Made by a program: the position numbers and the translations under genes. Positions 6,832-17,351 of a stretch of DNA of 64,000 bases are shown piece by piece. This DNA is from Streptomyces lunaelactis (GTDB taxonomy: Bacteria; Actinomycetota; Actinomycetes; Streptomycetales; Streptomycetaceae). The stretch spans positions 7,440,001 through 7,504,000 of the forward strand of contig NZ_CP026304.1 of NCBI RefSeq assembly GCF_003054555.1. Direction: 5' to 3'. The notes below the pieces were generated by a model, which saw only the letters and a program-made list of their open reading frames with translations, was not told the DNA's origin and ran no database searches. Positions within the stretch are counted from its first letter, which is position 1. Every line of letters starts with the position of its first letter.

Positions 6832-7935
6832 ATGACGTCCATGGGGAAGACGAGACGAACGGTGTCGGTGGGGCTGTGCGCGGCGGCGGTGGCCGCTGCC
6901 CTGGCCGCGCCGGCGCAGGCAGCCGGGCAATCGGGCAGTACCGCGGCAGGGGGGAGCGGGAAGGGGCCGAGCTGGAGCCTCAAGGACACCGGAACCGACG
7001 TACGGTTCCGGGGCCTCGCGCCCGTCAGCCGCAGGACCGCCTGGGTCGCGGGCTCGAAGGGCACGGTGCTGCGTACGCCGGACGGCGGCCGCAGCTGGCA
7101 GAACGTCTCCCCGGCCGCGGCCGGCGAGCTGGAGTTCCGAGACATCGAGGCCTTCGACGACCGGCGCGCGGTGGTGCTGGCCATCGGCGAGGGCGAGGCG
7201 TCCCGGGTCCTCCGTACCGAGGACGGCGGGGCGAGCTGGACCGAGTCCTTCCGCAACACCGACCCGAAGGCCTTCTACGACTGCATCACCTTCTTCGACA
7301 GCCGGCACGGACTCGCCATGAGCGACCCGGTGGACGGCAGGTTCCGCATCCTGTCGACCGATGACGGCGGCACGTCGTGGAAGGTGCTGCCGAGCGCCGG
7401 GATGCCGGCTGCGCTCCCCGGCGAGGCGGGCTTTGCCGCAAGCGGCCAGTGCCTGGTCAGTTCGGGGAGCAGGGATGTGTGGCTGGCGACCGGCGGCGGC
7501 GCCACGGCGCGCGTACTGCACTCCGCCGACCGCGGCCTGAACTGGACCGTCGCGGAATCGACCATCCCCGCCGGGGACCCGGCACGCGGGGTCTTCGGGC
7601 TCGCCTTCCGCGACCGTACGCACGGTATCGCGGCCGGCGGCGACTACCGGGGCGACCAGGCATCGCCGCAGGCCGCGGCGGTCAGCGGGGACGGCGGGCG
7701 CAGCTGGCGGCAGTCGAGGACACCGCCGCCCGCCTACCGCTCGGGTGTGGCCTGGCTGCCGCACAGCAGCGTCGCGGCACTCGCCGTCGGCCCGACCGGG
7801 ACCGATCTGACCGTGGACGGCGGGCGCAACTGGCGCACGGTCGACACCGGTTCGTACGACACGGTCGACTGCACCCCCGACTTCGGCTGCTGGGCCTCGG
7901 GCGAGAAGGGCCGGGTCGCACGACTGGAATTCTGA
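6832..7935 (+). CDS. Secreted Ycf48/BNR-type beta-propeller protein
   Basis: A 367-residue exported protein: a Sec signal peptide (RR then an Ala-rich core, cleavage near AQAAG at about residue 31) followed by a beta-propeller with repeated Asp-box motifs: TPDGGRSW, TEDGGASW, TDDGGTSW, SADRGLNW, SGDGGRSW and TVDGGRNW. Asp-box propellers occur in sialidases and in photosystem-assembly factor Ycf48; sialidase active-site arginines are not evident, so the function is unknown. The ATG at 6832 is used; a second at 6841 is equally possible. The stop codon sits in an 18-bp tandem repeat. It is transcribed away from the SsgA-like gene. Confidence 0.8.
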   Translation: MTSMGKTRRTVSVGLCAAAVAAALAAPAQAAGQSGSTAAGGSGKGPSWSLKDTGTDVRFRGLAPVSRRTAWVAGSKGTVLRTPDGGRSWQNVSPAAAGELEFRDIEAFDDRRAVVLAIGEGEASRVLRTEDGGASWTESFRNTDPKAFYDCITFFDSRHGLAMSDPVDGRFRILSTDDGGTSWKVLPSAGMPAALPGEAGFAASGQCLVSSGSRDVWLATGGGATARVLHSADRGLNWTVAESTIPAGDPARGVFGLAFRDRTHGIAAGGDYRGDQASPQAAAVSGDGGRSWRQSRTPPPAYRSGVAWLPHSSVAALAVGPTGTDLTVDGGRNWRTVDTGSYDTVDCTPDFGCWASGEKGRVARLEF

Positions 7936-7977
7936 GCCGTCAGGGGGTTCTGAGCCGTCAGGGAGTTCTGAGCCGTC
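7930..7977 (+). repeat. 18-bp tandem repeat over the beta-propeller stop codon
   Basis: TTCTGAGCCGTCAGGGGG (7930-7947) is repeated as TTCTGAGCCGTCAGGGAG (7948-7965) and partly again from 7966. Because 18 is a multiple of three, every copy carries an in-frame TGA after a Phe codon, so the stop codon is present three times. It looks like a recent slippage duplication. Confidence 0.8.
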
Positions 7978-8277
7978 CTACGAGGGCAACTGTCGGCGGT
8001 ACGGGGCGAGTCCCGGCGCGGTCTTGGTCGCGATGAACTCCGTGATCCGGTACTCGCACACGCCGCCGACCGTGAAGGGGTCGGCCGCCGCGATCTCCTC
8101 GATCCGCGCGCGGTCGTCCCCGACGGCCAGGATCACCCCGCCGTCGCGCGGGTTCTTGCGCCCCGATGCGATGAAAACGCCCTCCTCGTACAGCCCGTCC
8201 AGCCAGGCCACATGCGCTTCGAGCAGCTCATCGACGCGCTCGACGGGCGCGGTGTAGGTCAATTCCAGTACGAACAT
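7978..8277 (-). CDS. YciI-family protein
   Basis: A 99-residue protein of the YciI/ferredoxin-like alpha-beta fold. Typical features are the opening strand MFVLELTYTAP, the helix with conserved His (LLEAHVAWLDGLYEEG), the GRKNPRDGGVILA hairpin and DPFTVGGVCEYRITEF. YciI-like proteins are small dimeric enzymes, some linked to dehydrochlorination; the substrate here is unknown. The ATG at 8277 begins the conserved strand; the open frame to 8478 runs through the MITE-like element and is not coding. Divergent from endonuclease V across that element. Confidence 0.82.
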   Translation of the reverse strand: MFVLELTYTAPVERVDELLEAHVAWLDGLYEEGVFIASGRKNPRDGGVILAVGDDRARIEEIAAADPFTVGGVCEYRITEFIATKTAPGLAPYRRQLPS

Positions 8278-8318
8278 GATCGCCAGATTACGTGACCAGC
8301 ACCGGACCGACCGGCCTT

Positions 8319-8493
8319 GGCCGTGTCTGACAAATCCCGCCTGGTGCGCGACGCCCGGCACGCACACTCGCTGTGTTGTCGGAGTCATCCAAGTACGTCC
8401 AGTACGAGGATGATCCTCCGCCTTGCGATTGCACGCACCGGACGCCGCGCACCCCGCCCTGCGGGCGGACGGCGCCATTTGTCAGACACGGCC
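8319..8493. mobile_element. MITE-like element with 17-bp perfect terminal inverted repeats
   Basis: GGCCGTGTCTGACAAAT (8319-8335) and its exact reverse complement (8477-8493) bound a 175-bp segment; with one mismatch the repeats extend three bases outward (CCTT/CCTA). There is no internal gene or transposase. I recognise the end sequence as a recurrent intergenic repeat of Streptomyces. It fills almost the whole space between the divergent YciI and endonuclease V starts, its right end lying 16 bases before the latter, so it must affect or supply their promoters. No clear target duplication is visible. Confidence 0.7.
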
Positions 8494-8509
8494 TAGGCTG
8501 GGCGGCATC

Positions 8510-9208
8510 ATGATGATCATCGAGACGCCTCCCGACTGGCCCGCCGACGAGCCCGCGGCCCTCGCCGTTCAGGACGAACTGCGCACCCGCGTCGTCCTGG
8601 ACGAGCCGGGGCCGCCGCCGGCCACCGGTCTGGTGACCGGCGTCGATGTGGCGTACGACGACGAGCGCGATGTCGTCGCGGCGGCGGCCGTCGTCCTCGA
8701 CGCCGCGACGCTCACCGTCGTCGAGGAGGCCACCGCGGTCGGCCGCGTCGCCTTCCCGTACATCCCCGGCCTGCTCGCCTTCCGGGAGATCCCGACCGTG
8801 CTGGCCGCCCTGGAGTCCCTCACGGCAGACCCCGGTCTGGTCGTCTGCGACGGCTACGGCCGGGCGCACCCCCGCCGTTTCGGGCTCGCCGCCCACCTCG
8901 GCGTACTGACCGGGCTGCCCGTGATCGGCGTCGCCAAGAACCCCTTCGTCTTTTCCTACGGCGAACTCGGCCCGCACCGCGGTGACTTCGCCCCGCTCCT
9001 CGCGGACGATGGCGAGGAGGTCGGCCGGGCCCTGCGCACCCAGGACGGCGTCAAGCCGCTCTTCGTCTCCGTCGGGCACCGTGTGAGCCTGGAGGGCGCC
9101 TGCGCGCACACCCTCCACCTCGCGTCCCGCTACCGGCTCCCCGAGACCACGCGCCGGGCCGACCGGCTGTGCAGGATTGCCCTGGAACAAGCCAAGGCCG
9201 GGACCTGA
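8510..9208 (+). CDS. nfi: Endonuclease V (deoxyinosine 3'-endonuclease)
   Basis: A 232-residue endonuclease V, which nicks DNA at the second phosphodiester bond 3' of deoxyinosine and related deaminated bases to start repair. Family motifs match: GVDVAY (Asp 46), PYIPGLLAFRE (YIPG wedge 84-87, Glu 93), CDGYGRAHPRRFGLAAHLG (Asp 114) and GVAKN. The spacing of the three metal-binding acids fits Thermotoga EndoV. Start at the first of two consecutive ATGs (8510); the frame continues upstream into the MITE-like element but that part is not conserved. The ribosome site is weak (GGGCGGC). Confidence 0.92.
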   Translation: MMIIETPPDWPADEPAALAVQDELRTRVVLDEPGPPPATGLVTGVDVAYDDERDVVAAAAVVLDAATLTVVEEATAVGRVAFPYIPGLLAFREIPTVLAALESLTADPGLVVCDGYGRAHPRRFGLAAHLGVLTGLPVIGVAKNPFVFSYGELGPHRGDFAPLLADDGEEVGRALRTQDGVKPLFVSVGHRVSLEGACAHTLHLASRYRLPETTRRADRLCRIALEQAKAGT

Positions 9209-9209
9209 C

Positions 9210-10409
9210 TCAGCGCGAGTCCGCGACCCGGAAGCTGATCCCGGCCGCCCGGAGCCGCTCCAGCAGCGCATCGCCCATCGCGACGGCCGTGGTGACCTGA
9301 CCCGACGTCTTCGGCAGCGGATCGAGGGCCAGGCAGAGCGCCGACTCGCCGAGCATCTTCGCCGTCTCGTCGTAGCCCGGGTCGCCGCCCGAGACCTCGG
9401 TGAAGACCCGGCGGCCGCCGCCCTCGCCCACGAAGCGCACCGAGAACCAGCTCCGCGCCCGGCGCTCGGGGCTCGGCCCCTCGCCCTGTTTGACCCGGTC
9501 CATCAGCCACCGCCTGGCTGCCGGGAGCTGGGCCAGCGCGAAGCCCGCGCCCACGGCCGCCGTACCGCCGAGCGCCATCGGCAGGGACTTGACCGCCGCG
9601 TACTCCCGGTAGCGGAAGTCCGGTCCGTACCGCGGCAGGGCGGCCGCCGATCGCGCCACGATCTGCGGGTCGAGAGTCGGCAGCGGCAGGGCCCAGGCGC
9701 CGGTCTCCCGGCTGAACCGGGGGCTGCCCAGCGGGGCCCGAGCCCGCCGTCCCATCAGCCGCGGCTCGTGCAGCCGCCGCTCGTGCGCGGCCCGCAGCGT
9801 CTGCCGGCCGCGGCTCATCGCGGTGAGCGCGGAGGCGAACGTCCCGCCGGAGAAGGTGGCGTTGGAGCGTACGAAGGCGTCGACGTTCAGCGGCACGTCC
9901 TTCGGCAGGTGCTGGACGGTGAAGTACGTGCCGAGGTCGTGCGGGACCGAGTCGTAGCCGCAGGCGTGGACGATGCGCGCCCCGGTCTCCCGGGCCCGCG
10001 CGTCATGGCGTACGTACATCAGGTCCACGAACTCGGGCTCGCCGGTCAGGTCGGCGTAGTCGGTCCCGGCCTCCGCGCAGGCGGCGACCAGCGGCTCCCC
10101 GTACCAGACGTACGGACCGACCGTCGTGGCCACCACGCGGGTGGACTCGGCGAGTTCGCGCAGCGTCCCCGGATCGTCGGCGTCCGCCTGGATCAGCGGC
10201 AGCTCGGCGCAGTCGGGATTGATCGCGGCAAGTCGCTCACGGAGCAGCTCGAGCTTCTCCCGGCCGCGGCCCGCGACGGCCCAGCGGCAGCCGTCGGGCG
10301 CGTGTGCCGCGAGGTACTCCGCGGTGAGCGCTCCGACGAAGCCCGTCGCCCCGAAGAGCACGATGTCGTACGGGCGCTCCGTGCGATCGGTCCCGTTCCG
10401 CGTGTTCAA
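9210..10409 (-). CDS. Saccharopine-dehydrogenase-like / trans-acting enoyl reductase family oxidoreductase
   Basis: A 399-residue protein with an N-terminal Rossmann fold (DIVLFGATGFVGALTAEYLA, residues ~15-34) and the PYVWYGEPLVAACAEAGTDYADLTGEPEF segment typical of the saccharopine dehydrogenase-like group that includes mycobacterial trans-acting enoyl reductases (Rv2953). It probably reduces a CoA- or carrier-linked substrate with NADPH. The start is TTG at 10409 with GGAGGGG upstream; no better ATG exists nearby. Its stop lies one base from the endonuclease V stop (convergent). Divergent from the acyl-CoA catabolic run, which fits a lipid role. Confidence 0.8.
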   Translation of the reverse strand: MNTRNGTDRTERPYDIVLFGATGFVGALTAEYLAAHAPDGCRWAVAGRGREKLELLRERLAAINPDCAELPLIQADADDPGTLRELAESTRVVATTVGPYVWYGEPLVAACAEAGTDYADLTGEPEFVDLMYVRHDARARETGARIVHACGYDSVPHDLGTYFTVQHLPKDVPLNVDAFVRSNATFSGGTFASALTAMSRGRQTLRAAHERRLHEPRLMGRRARAPLGSPRFSRETGAWALPLPTLDPQIVARSAAALPRYGPDFRYREYAAVKSLPMALGGTAAVGAGFALAQLPAARRWLMDRVKQGEGPSPERRARSWFSVRFVGEGGGRRVFTEVSGGDPGYDETAKMLGESALCLALDPLPKTSGQVTTAVAMGDALLERLRAAGISFRVADSR

Positions 10410-10624
10410 TGGCCCCTCCGCCGTTTCCGCCGCGCTGCTGGACGCTGCTGGTCGCGCTGATGTCGGTGGCTGAGGCTAGCGTGCGAATTGGCCAGGCAGA
10501 AGATGTGTTTCCCATCGGTAACATCAGATCTAAGCGCTTGCTCGGCCGAGACCCTTGTGCGGAGTGGAACGCGTTCTTACCATCGCTGGTGTTACATCAG
10601 TTGTGTCACAGTGCTGGGGGCTTG
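10410..10624. promoter_or_regulatory. Divergent promoter region of the acyl-CoA genes
   Basis: 215 non-coding bases lie between the enoyl-reductase-like gene and the racemase gene. They are less GC-rich than the genes and contain the palindrome AAGCGCTT (10532-10539) inside TAAGCGCTTGCTCGG, which looks like a TetR-family operator half-site. No regulator gene is adjacent, and I could not fix -10/-35 boxes. Confidence 0.35.
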
Positions 10625-11776
10625 ATGACGGCGACAGGGAACGGCCCGCTGGCCGGGGTGCGTGTGGTCGAGCTGGCGGGTATCGGGCCCGGCCCGTTCG
10701 CCGCCATGCTCCTGGCCGACCTCGGCGCCGACGTCGTACGGGTCGACCGGCCCGGCGGCGCGGGGCTGAACATCGATCCGGCCTACGACCTCACCAACCG
10801 CAACAAGCGATCGGTGCTGATCGACCTCAAGGCCGAGGACGGCCCCGGTCAGGTGCTCGATCTGGTCGAGCGCGCCGACGTACTGATCGAGGGATACCGG
10901 CCCGGTGTCGCGGAGCGCCTGGGCGTCGGCCCGCAGGAGTGCCACGCGCGCAACCCTCGTCTGGTCTACGGGCGGATGACCGGCTGGGGCCAGGAGGGAC
11001 CGCTCGCGCAGCGCGCCGGGCACGACATCGCGTACATCGCCATCACCGGCACCCTAGGCATGATCGGCAAGGCCGACGAGCCGCCCGCCGTCCCGGCCAA
11101 CCTCGTCGGCGACTACGCGGGCGGCTCCCTCTATCTCGTCATCGGAGTACTCGCGGCTCTCCAGCACGCCCGCACCGAGGGCGGCTCCGGCCAGATCGTC
11201 GACGCGGCCATCGTCGACGGGGCCGCCCATCTGGCCACGATGATCCACGGGATGATGGCGGCCGGCGGCTGGCAGGACCGGCGCGGGGCGAATCTGCTCG
11301 ACGGCGGCTGCCCCTTCTACGGCAACTACGAGACCGCCGACGGCGAGTACATGGCGGTCGGGGCCCTTGAGCAGCAGTTCTACAACGAGTTCATCGAGCT
11401 GCTCGGCATCAAGGGCGAGGCCCCGGCCCGTAAGGACTTCGCCCGCTGGGACGAGCTGCGCGCCGCGGTCGCCGCCCGCTTCAGGACCAGGACGCGCGAG
11501 GAGTGGACCGCCGTCTTCGAGGGCTCGGACGCCTGTGTCGCGCCGGTGCTCTCTCTCGGGGAAGCCCCCTCGCACCCGCATCTCGCGGCCCGCGGAACCT
11601 TCCTCGACCACGGCGGAATCACCCAGCCGGCGCCCGCGCCCCGCTTCTCCGCCACGCCCGGCTCCGTGTACCGGGGCCCCGCCCAGCCGGGCGCCGACAC
11701 CGCGGAAGTGGCCCGCGACTGGGACCTGCCCGGCCTCACCGGCCTCACCGGCCTCGCCAAGGAGGACGACCGTTGA
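10625..11776 (+). CDS. CaiB/BaiF CoA-transferase family protein, alpha-methylacyl-CoA racemase type
   Basis: A 383-residue class III CoA-transferase-fold protein. The residues that define alpha-methylacyl-CoA racemase are present: His 133 in AGHDIAYIAITG and Asp 163 in NLVGDYAGGSLYLV, matching the catalytic His/Asp pair of the M. tuberculosis racemase. It would epimerise 2-methylacyl-CoAs so that the (2S) form can be beta-oxidised. The ATG at 10625 follows a GGGGG ribosome site. The stop overlaps the TTG start of the acyl-CoA dehydrogenase (TTGA), so the two are translationally coupled. The C-terminal LTGLTGLA tail is repetitive. Confidence 0.85.
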   Translation: MTATGNGPLAGVRVVELAGIGPGPFAAMLLADLGADVVRVDRPGGAGLNIDPAYDLTNRNKRSVLIDLKAEDGPGQVLDLVERADVLIEGYRPGVAERLGVGPQECHARNPRLVYGRMTGWGQEGPLAQRAGHDIAYIAITGTLGMIGKADEPPAVPANLVGDYAGGSLYLVIGVLAALQHARTEGGSGQIVDAAIVDGAAHLATMIHGMMAAGGWQDRRGANLLDGGCPFYGNYETADGEYMAVGALEQQFYNEFIELLGIKGEAPARKDFARWDELRAAVAARFRTRTREEWTAVFEGSDACVAPVLSLGEAPSHPHLAARGTFLDHGGITQPAPAPRFSATPGSVYRGPAQPGADTAEVARDWDLPGLTGLTGLAKEDDR

Positions 11777-12914
11777 AGCGTCAGATCTTCACCGCGGAAC
11801 ACACGCGTTCCGTGAGACCGTCCGTACCTTCCTCGCCAAGGAGGTCCTGCCGCACTACGAGCAGTGGGAGAAGGACGGCATCGTCAGCCGGGAGGCCTGG
11901 CTGGCCGCGGGCAGGCAGGGGCTGCTCGGTCTCGCTGTGCCGGAGGAGTACGGGGGCGGCGGGAACGCGGACTTCCGCTACAGCGCCGTGCTCGCCGAGG
12001 AGTTCACCCGGGCAGGCGCCGCCGGTCTCGCGCTCGGGCTGCACAACGACATCATCGGCCCGTACCTCACCGGCCTCGGCACCGAGGAGCAGAAGCGGCG
12101 CTGGCTGCCCGGCTTCTGCAGCGGTGAGATCATCACCGCCATCGCGATGACCGAACCGGGTGCGGGCTCCGACCTCCAGGGCATCCGCACCACCGCCGAG
12201 GACCGCGGCGATCACTGGATACTCAACGGATCGAAGACCTTCATCTCCAACGGGATTCTCGCCGACCTGGTGGTCGTCGTCGTCAAGACCACCCCCGAGG
12301 GCGGCGCCAAGGGGCTCTCCCTGCTGGTCGTCGAGCGCGGCACCGAGGGCTTCGAGCGCGGCCGCAACCTCGACAAGATCGGCCAGAAGTCCCAGGACAC
12401 GGCAGAGCTGTTCTTCAACGACGTACGCGTCCCCAAGGAGAATCTGCTCGGCGAGCTCAACGGCGCCTTCGTCCACCTGATGACCAATCTCGCGCAGGAG
12501 CGGATGGGCATCGCGGTCGCCGGGATCGCCGCCGCCGAGTATCTGCTGGAGATCACCACCCAGTACGTCAAGGAGCGCGAGGCCTTCGGGCGGCCGCTCT
12601 CCAAGCTGCAGCACATCCGCTTCGAGATCGCCGAGATGGCCACCGAGTGCGCCGTCACCCGTACGTTCCTCGACCGCTGCATCGTCGATCACTCGGACGG
12701 GGAACTCGACGCGGTCCACGCCTCGATGGCCAAGTGGTGGGCCACCGAACTCCAGAAGCGCGTCGCCGACCGCTGCCTCCAGCTGCACGGCGGCTACGGC
12801 TATATGACGGAATTCCGCGTCGCCAGGGCCTTCACCGACGGCCGCATCCAGACGATCTACGGCGGTACGACCGAGATCATGAAGGAAATCATCGGCCGCT
12901 CCATCCTGGCCTGA
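11773..12914 (+). pseudogene. Acyl-CoA dehydrogenase with an apparent 1-nt frameshift near the N-terminus
   Basis: The reading frame starts at TTG 11773 as L/MKRQIFTAEH and, after codon 10, goes out of frame; one base earlier the frame continues as AFRETVRTFLAKEVLPHYEQWEK and stays intact to 12914. Inserting one G between 11802 and 11803 restores EHDAFRET, the normal family sequence. The rest looks functional: TEPGAGSDL, YVKEREAFGRPL, QLHGGYGY and IYGGTTEI; Gly in IYGGT with Glu in YLLEITTQY indicates the long-chain/isovaleryl type. No in-frame start follows the shift. Either a recent mutation or a sequencing error; all neighbours are intact. Confidence 0.82.
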
Positions 12915-12962
12915 GCCTCCCCGGCCCGACCCTGATCACGTAACCCTCGAAAGGCTGCTGTC

Positions 12963-14177
<1,215 letters not shown>

Positions 14178-14209
14178 CCGTCCCGTCCCACCCTTACGGA
14201 GAAACAGCA

Positions 14210-16384
14210 ATGAGCGAGAGCACCACCATCCGCTGGGAACAGGACGAGACCGGTGTCGTCACCCTCGTCCTCGACGATCCCAACCAGTCCGCCAACACCA
14301 TGAACCAGGCCTTCAAGGAGTCGATCGCGGCGATCGCCGACCGCGCCGAGGCCGAGAAGGACTCCATCCGGGGCATCATCTTCACCTCCGCCAAGAAGAC
14401 CTTCTTCGCGGGCGGTGACCTCAAGGACATGATGAAGGTCGGCCCGGAAAACGCCCAGCAGGCCTTCGACACCGGTACGGCCATCAAGAACTCGCTGCGC
14501 CGCATCGAGACCCTCGGCAAGCCGGTTGTCGCCGCCATCAACGGAGCGGCCCTCGGCGGCGGTTACGAGATCGCCCTCGCCTGCCACCACCGCATCGCGC
14601 TCGACGCGCCCGGCTCCAAGATCGGCCTGCCCGAGGTGACCCTCGGCCTGCTGCCCGCGGGCGGCGGCGTGACCCGGACCGTACGGCTGATGGGCATCGC
14701 CGACGCGCTGCTGAAGGTGCTCCTCCAGGGCACCCAGTACAACCCGCAGCGCGCCCTGGAGAACGGCCTGGTCCACGAAATCGCCACCACGAACGGGGAG
14801 ATGCTCGCCAAGGCGCGCGCCTTCATCGACGCCAACCCCGAGTCGCAGCAGCCGTGGGACGTCAAGGGCTACAAGATCCCGGGCGGGACCCCGTCCAGCC
14901 CGCGGTTCGCCGCGAACCTCCCCGCCTTCCCGGCGAACCTGAAGAAGCAGACCGCGGGCGCTCCCTACCCCGCCCCGCGCAATATCCTCGCGGCGGCCGT
15001 CGAGGGCTCGCAGGTCGACTTCGAGACCGCGCTGACCATCGAGGCCCGGTACTTCACCGAGCTGGTCACCGGGCAGATCGCCAAGAACATGATCCAGGCG
15101 TTCTTCTTCGACCTCCAGGCGGTCAACTCCGGCGCCAGCCGCCCCAAGGGCATCGAGCCGCGCCCGGTCCGCAAGGTCGCGGTCCTCGGCGCCGGGATGA
15201 TGGGCGCGGGCATCGCGTACTCCTGCGCCCGCGCCGGCATCGAGGTCGTCCTCAAGGACGTCTCGGCCGATGCGGCCGCCAAGGGCAAGGCGTACTCCGA
15301 GAAGCTGCTCGCCAAGGCGCTCTCCCGGGGACGTACGACCGAGGCGAAGCGCGACGCGCTGCTCGCTCGCATCACGCCGACCGCCGACCCGGCGGACCTG
15401 GCGGGCTGTGACGCGGTGATCGAGGCGGTCTTCGAGGACACCGGCCTCAAGCACAAGGTGTTCCAGGAGATCCAGGACGTCATCGAGCCGGACGCGTTGC
15501 TCTGCTCCAACACCTCGACCCTGCCCATCACCGTGCTCGCCGAAGGCGTTTCGCGGCCGGTCGACTTCGTCGGGCTGCACTTCTTCTCGCCCGTCGACAA
15601 GATGCCGCTGGTCGAGATCATCAAGGGCGAGCGCACCGGCGACGAGGCGCTGGCCCGCGCCTTCGACCTGGTGCGCCAGATCAACAAGACCCCGATCGTG
15701 GTCAATGACTCGCGCGGCTTCTTCACCTCGCGCGTGATCGGCCGGTTCATCAACGAGGGCGTGGCGATGGTCGGCGAGGGCGTCGAGCCCGCGTCGGTGG
15801 AACAGGCAGCCGCGCAGGCCGGCTACCCGGCCAAGGTGCTCTCACTGATGGACGAGCTGACCCTTACCCTGCCGCGCAAGATCCGCAACGAGACGAAGCG
15901 CGCGGTCGAGGAGGCGGGCGGCAGCTGGGCCGGTCACCCGGCGGACGTGGTGATCGACCGCATGGTCGACGAGTTCGGGCGCACGGGCCGCAGTGGCGGA
16001 GCGGGCTTCTACGAGTACGGCGAGGACGGCAGGCGGACCGGGCTCTGGCCGGGGCTGCGCGAGCACTTCAAGCGCTCCGACGTGGACGTCCCGTTCATCG
16101 ACATGAAGGAGCGGATGCTCTTCTCCGAGGCTCTGGACAGCGTCCGCTGCCTGGAGGAGAACGTCCTGATCTCGGTCGCCGACGCCAACATCGGCTCGAT
16201 CATGGGCATCGGCTTCCCGGCCTGGACAGGTGGCGTACTGCAGTACATCAACGGCTACGAGGGCGGACTGACCGGCTTCGTGGCGCGCGCCCGGGAGCTC
16301 GCCGAGCGGTACGGAGAGAGGTTCAACCCGCCGGCGCTGCTGGTGGAGAAGGCGGAGCGGGGCGAGAAGTTCAGCGACGCGTGA
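14210..16384 (+). CDS. Bifunctional enoyl-CoA hydratase / 3-hydroxyacyl-CoA dehydrogenase (FadJ/FadB type)
   Basis: A 724-residue fusion. Residues 1-~190 are a crotonase domain ([20 protein letters not shown] and the catalytic Glu region [17 protein letters not shown]). From about 325 a Rossmann domain begins ([26 protein letters not shown]), then the 3-hydroxyacyl-CoA dehydrogenase signature [18 protein letters not shown] and C-terminal helical domains ([24 protein letters not shown]). It hydrates enoyl-CoA and oxidises the 3-hydroxy product with NAD+, delivering ketoacyl-CoA to the thiolase upstream. GGAG precedes the ATG. It converges with the MerR gene across a terminator repeat. Confidence 0.93.
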   Translation: MSESTTIRWEQDETGVVTLVLDDPNQSANTMNQAFKESIAAIADRAEAEKDSIRGIIFTSAKKTFFAGGDLKDMMKVGPENAQQAFDTGTAIKNSLRRIETLGKPVVAAINGAALGGGYEIALACHHRIALDAPGSKIGLPEVTLGLLPAGGGVTRTVRLMGIADALLKVLLQGTQYNPQRALENGLVHEIATTNGEMLAKARAFIDANPESQQPWDVKGYKIPGGTPSSPRFAANLPAFPANLKKQTAGAPYPAPRNILAAAVEGSQVDFETALTIEARYFTELVTGQIAKNMIQAFFFDLQAVNSGASRPKGIEPRPVRKVAVLGAGMMGAGIAYSCARAGIEVVLKDVSADAAAKGKAYSEKLLAKALSRGRTTEAKRDALLARITPTADPADLAGCDAVIEAVFEDTGLKHKVFQEIQDVIEPDALLCSNTSTLPITVLAEGVSRPVDFVGLHFFSPVDKMPLVEIIKGERTGDEALARAFDLVRQINKTPIVVNDSRGFFTSRVIGRFINEGVAMVGEGVEPASVEQAAAQAGYPAKVLSLMDELTLTLPRKIRNETKRAVEEAGGSWAGHPADVVIDRMVDEFGRTGRSGGAGFYEYGEDGRRTGLWPGLREHFKRSDVDVPFIDMKERMLFSEALDSVRCLEENVLISVADANIGSIMGIGFPAWTGGVLQYINGYEGGLTGFVARARELAERYGERFNPPALLVEKAERGEKFSDA

Positions 16385-16390
16385 GGCGAC

Positions 16391-16450
16391 CCGGGGGCTC
16401 TGCCCCCGGACCCCCGCTCGTTTGAGGCGCGGGGTCCGGGGCGGAGCCCC
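16391..16450. terminator. GC-rich bidirectional terminator with dispersed repeat
   Basis: CCGGGGGC-TCT-GCCCCCGG (16391-16409) is a perfect 8-bp hairpin. It is followed by the repeat GTTTGAGGCGCGGGGTCCGG (16420-16439) ending GGAGCCCC at 16450; the two halves also pair with each other over most of their length. It lies between the convergent FadJ-type and MerR genes and probably serves both. Confidence 0.65.
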
Positions 16451-16452
16451 AG

Positions 16453-17181
16453 TCACTCCGCGGTGAACGCGCCCCGCAGCTCTTCCTTCAGCGACCGCTG
16501 AAACGCCGTCACCAGCGCCTGCACCACCATCGGCTGCATATGCGCCGACAGTGACTTCATCGCCTCGACATGCTCCGGGTCCGACTCCCGCTCCCGGTAG
16601 GGGCTCCAGACCTCGTCCCGGAAGAGCCGGGTCAGTTCGTGCGCCGCCGAGCGCGTGTGCTCGAGCAGGACCGTACGGGCAGCCAGGATCGTCTCGTGCG
16701 CTATCGGTACGTCGAGCAACTGCACCCCGAGCCGCAGCAGCCCGGGATCGACCCGGAACGTGTCGGGCCCGTCCGCGCGCTGCACAACCCCCATCGCGGC
16801 CAGCCGGTCGATGTCCTCCTCCGTCAGCGCCCGGCCGGTGCGCCGCTCCAGCTCGGTGCGGGTCGCCTCCTCGGCCGAGTCCGGCGCCCAGGAAGCCACC
16901 ACCGCACGGTGGATCGCGAGATCGTGTGCGCTCAGATCGTGGGGCAGCTGTTCCAGATAGCGCTCGATGGCGGCGAGCGTCATGCCCTGCTGCTGGAGCT
17001 CCTCGATGAGGGCGAGCCGGGAGAGATGACCCGGGCCGTACCGACCCACGCGGCGTGGCCCGATCACCGGAGGCGGCAGCAGCCCGCGCGTGCCGTAGAA
17101 GCGGATGGTCCGCACGGTGACCCCGGCCCGCGCGGCCAGCTCGTCGACGGTGAGCGTCGTCTCCTCGGTCCCGGTCGCCAT
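16453..17181 (-). CDS. MerR family transcriptional regulator
   Basis: A 242-residue MerR-type regulator. The N-terminal winged helix is clear: LTVDELAARAGVTVRTIRFYGTRGLLPPP, followed by GRYGPGHLSRLALIEELQQQGMTLAAIERYLEQL. Residues from ~90 form a large helical effector domain with no Cys metal-binding motif, so an organic ligand is more likely than a metal. Convergent with the FadJ-type gene, it may be the regulator of the acyl-CoA genes, but nothing in the sequence proves this. The upstream 170 bases shared with the macro-domain gene contain AT-richer DNA with GCAACAGTATTGCTGTC (17242-17258), a candidate MerR spacer dyad. Confidence 0.88.
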   Translation of the reverse strand: MATGTEETTLTVDELAARAGVTVRTIRFYGTRGLLPPPVIGPRRVGRYGPGHLSRLALIEELQQQGMTLAAIERYLEQLPHDLSAHDLAIHRAVVASWAPDSAEEATRTELERRTGRALTEEDIDRLAAMGVVQRADGPDTFRVDPGLLRLGVQLLDVPIAHETILAARTVLLEHTRSAAHELTRLFRDEVWSPYRERESDPEHVEAMKSLSAHMQPMVVQALVTAFQRSLKEELRGAFTAE

Positions 17182-17351
17182 CTGTGCGCCTCGCTTCCCG
17201 CTTCCGTGCTGTGCCGTGCACGGTCGTGCCCTGTCGCAATGCAGTGCAACAGTATTGCTGTCTCACCAGTGTTGTGAAAGGTCTCGCCCGGTCGATCCGG
17301 CGGATCGAGCTGCGAGGACCGATTGTCAGTGCCCGTCCGTAGGGTGGTTGC

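Noticed and set aside
8423..8509. Upstream start for endonuclease V inside the MITE-like element
   Set aside because: The added residues come from the repeat and are not conserved in the enzyme family.
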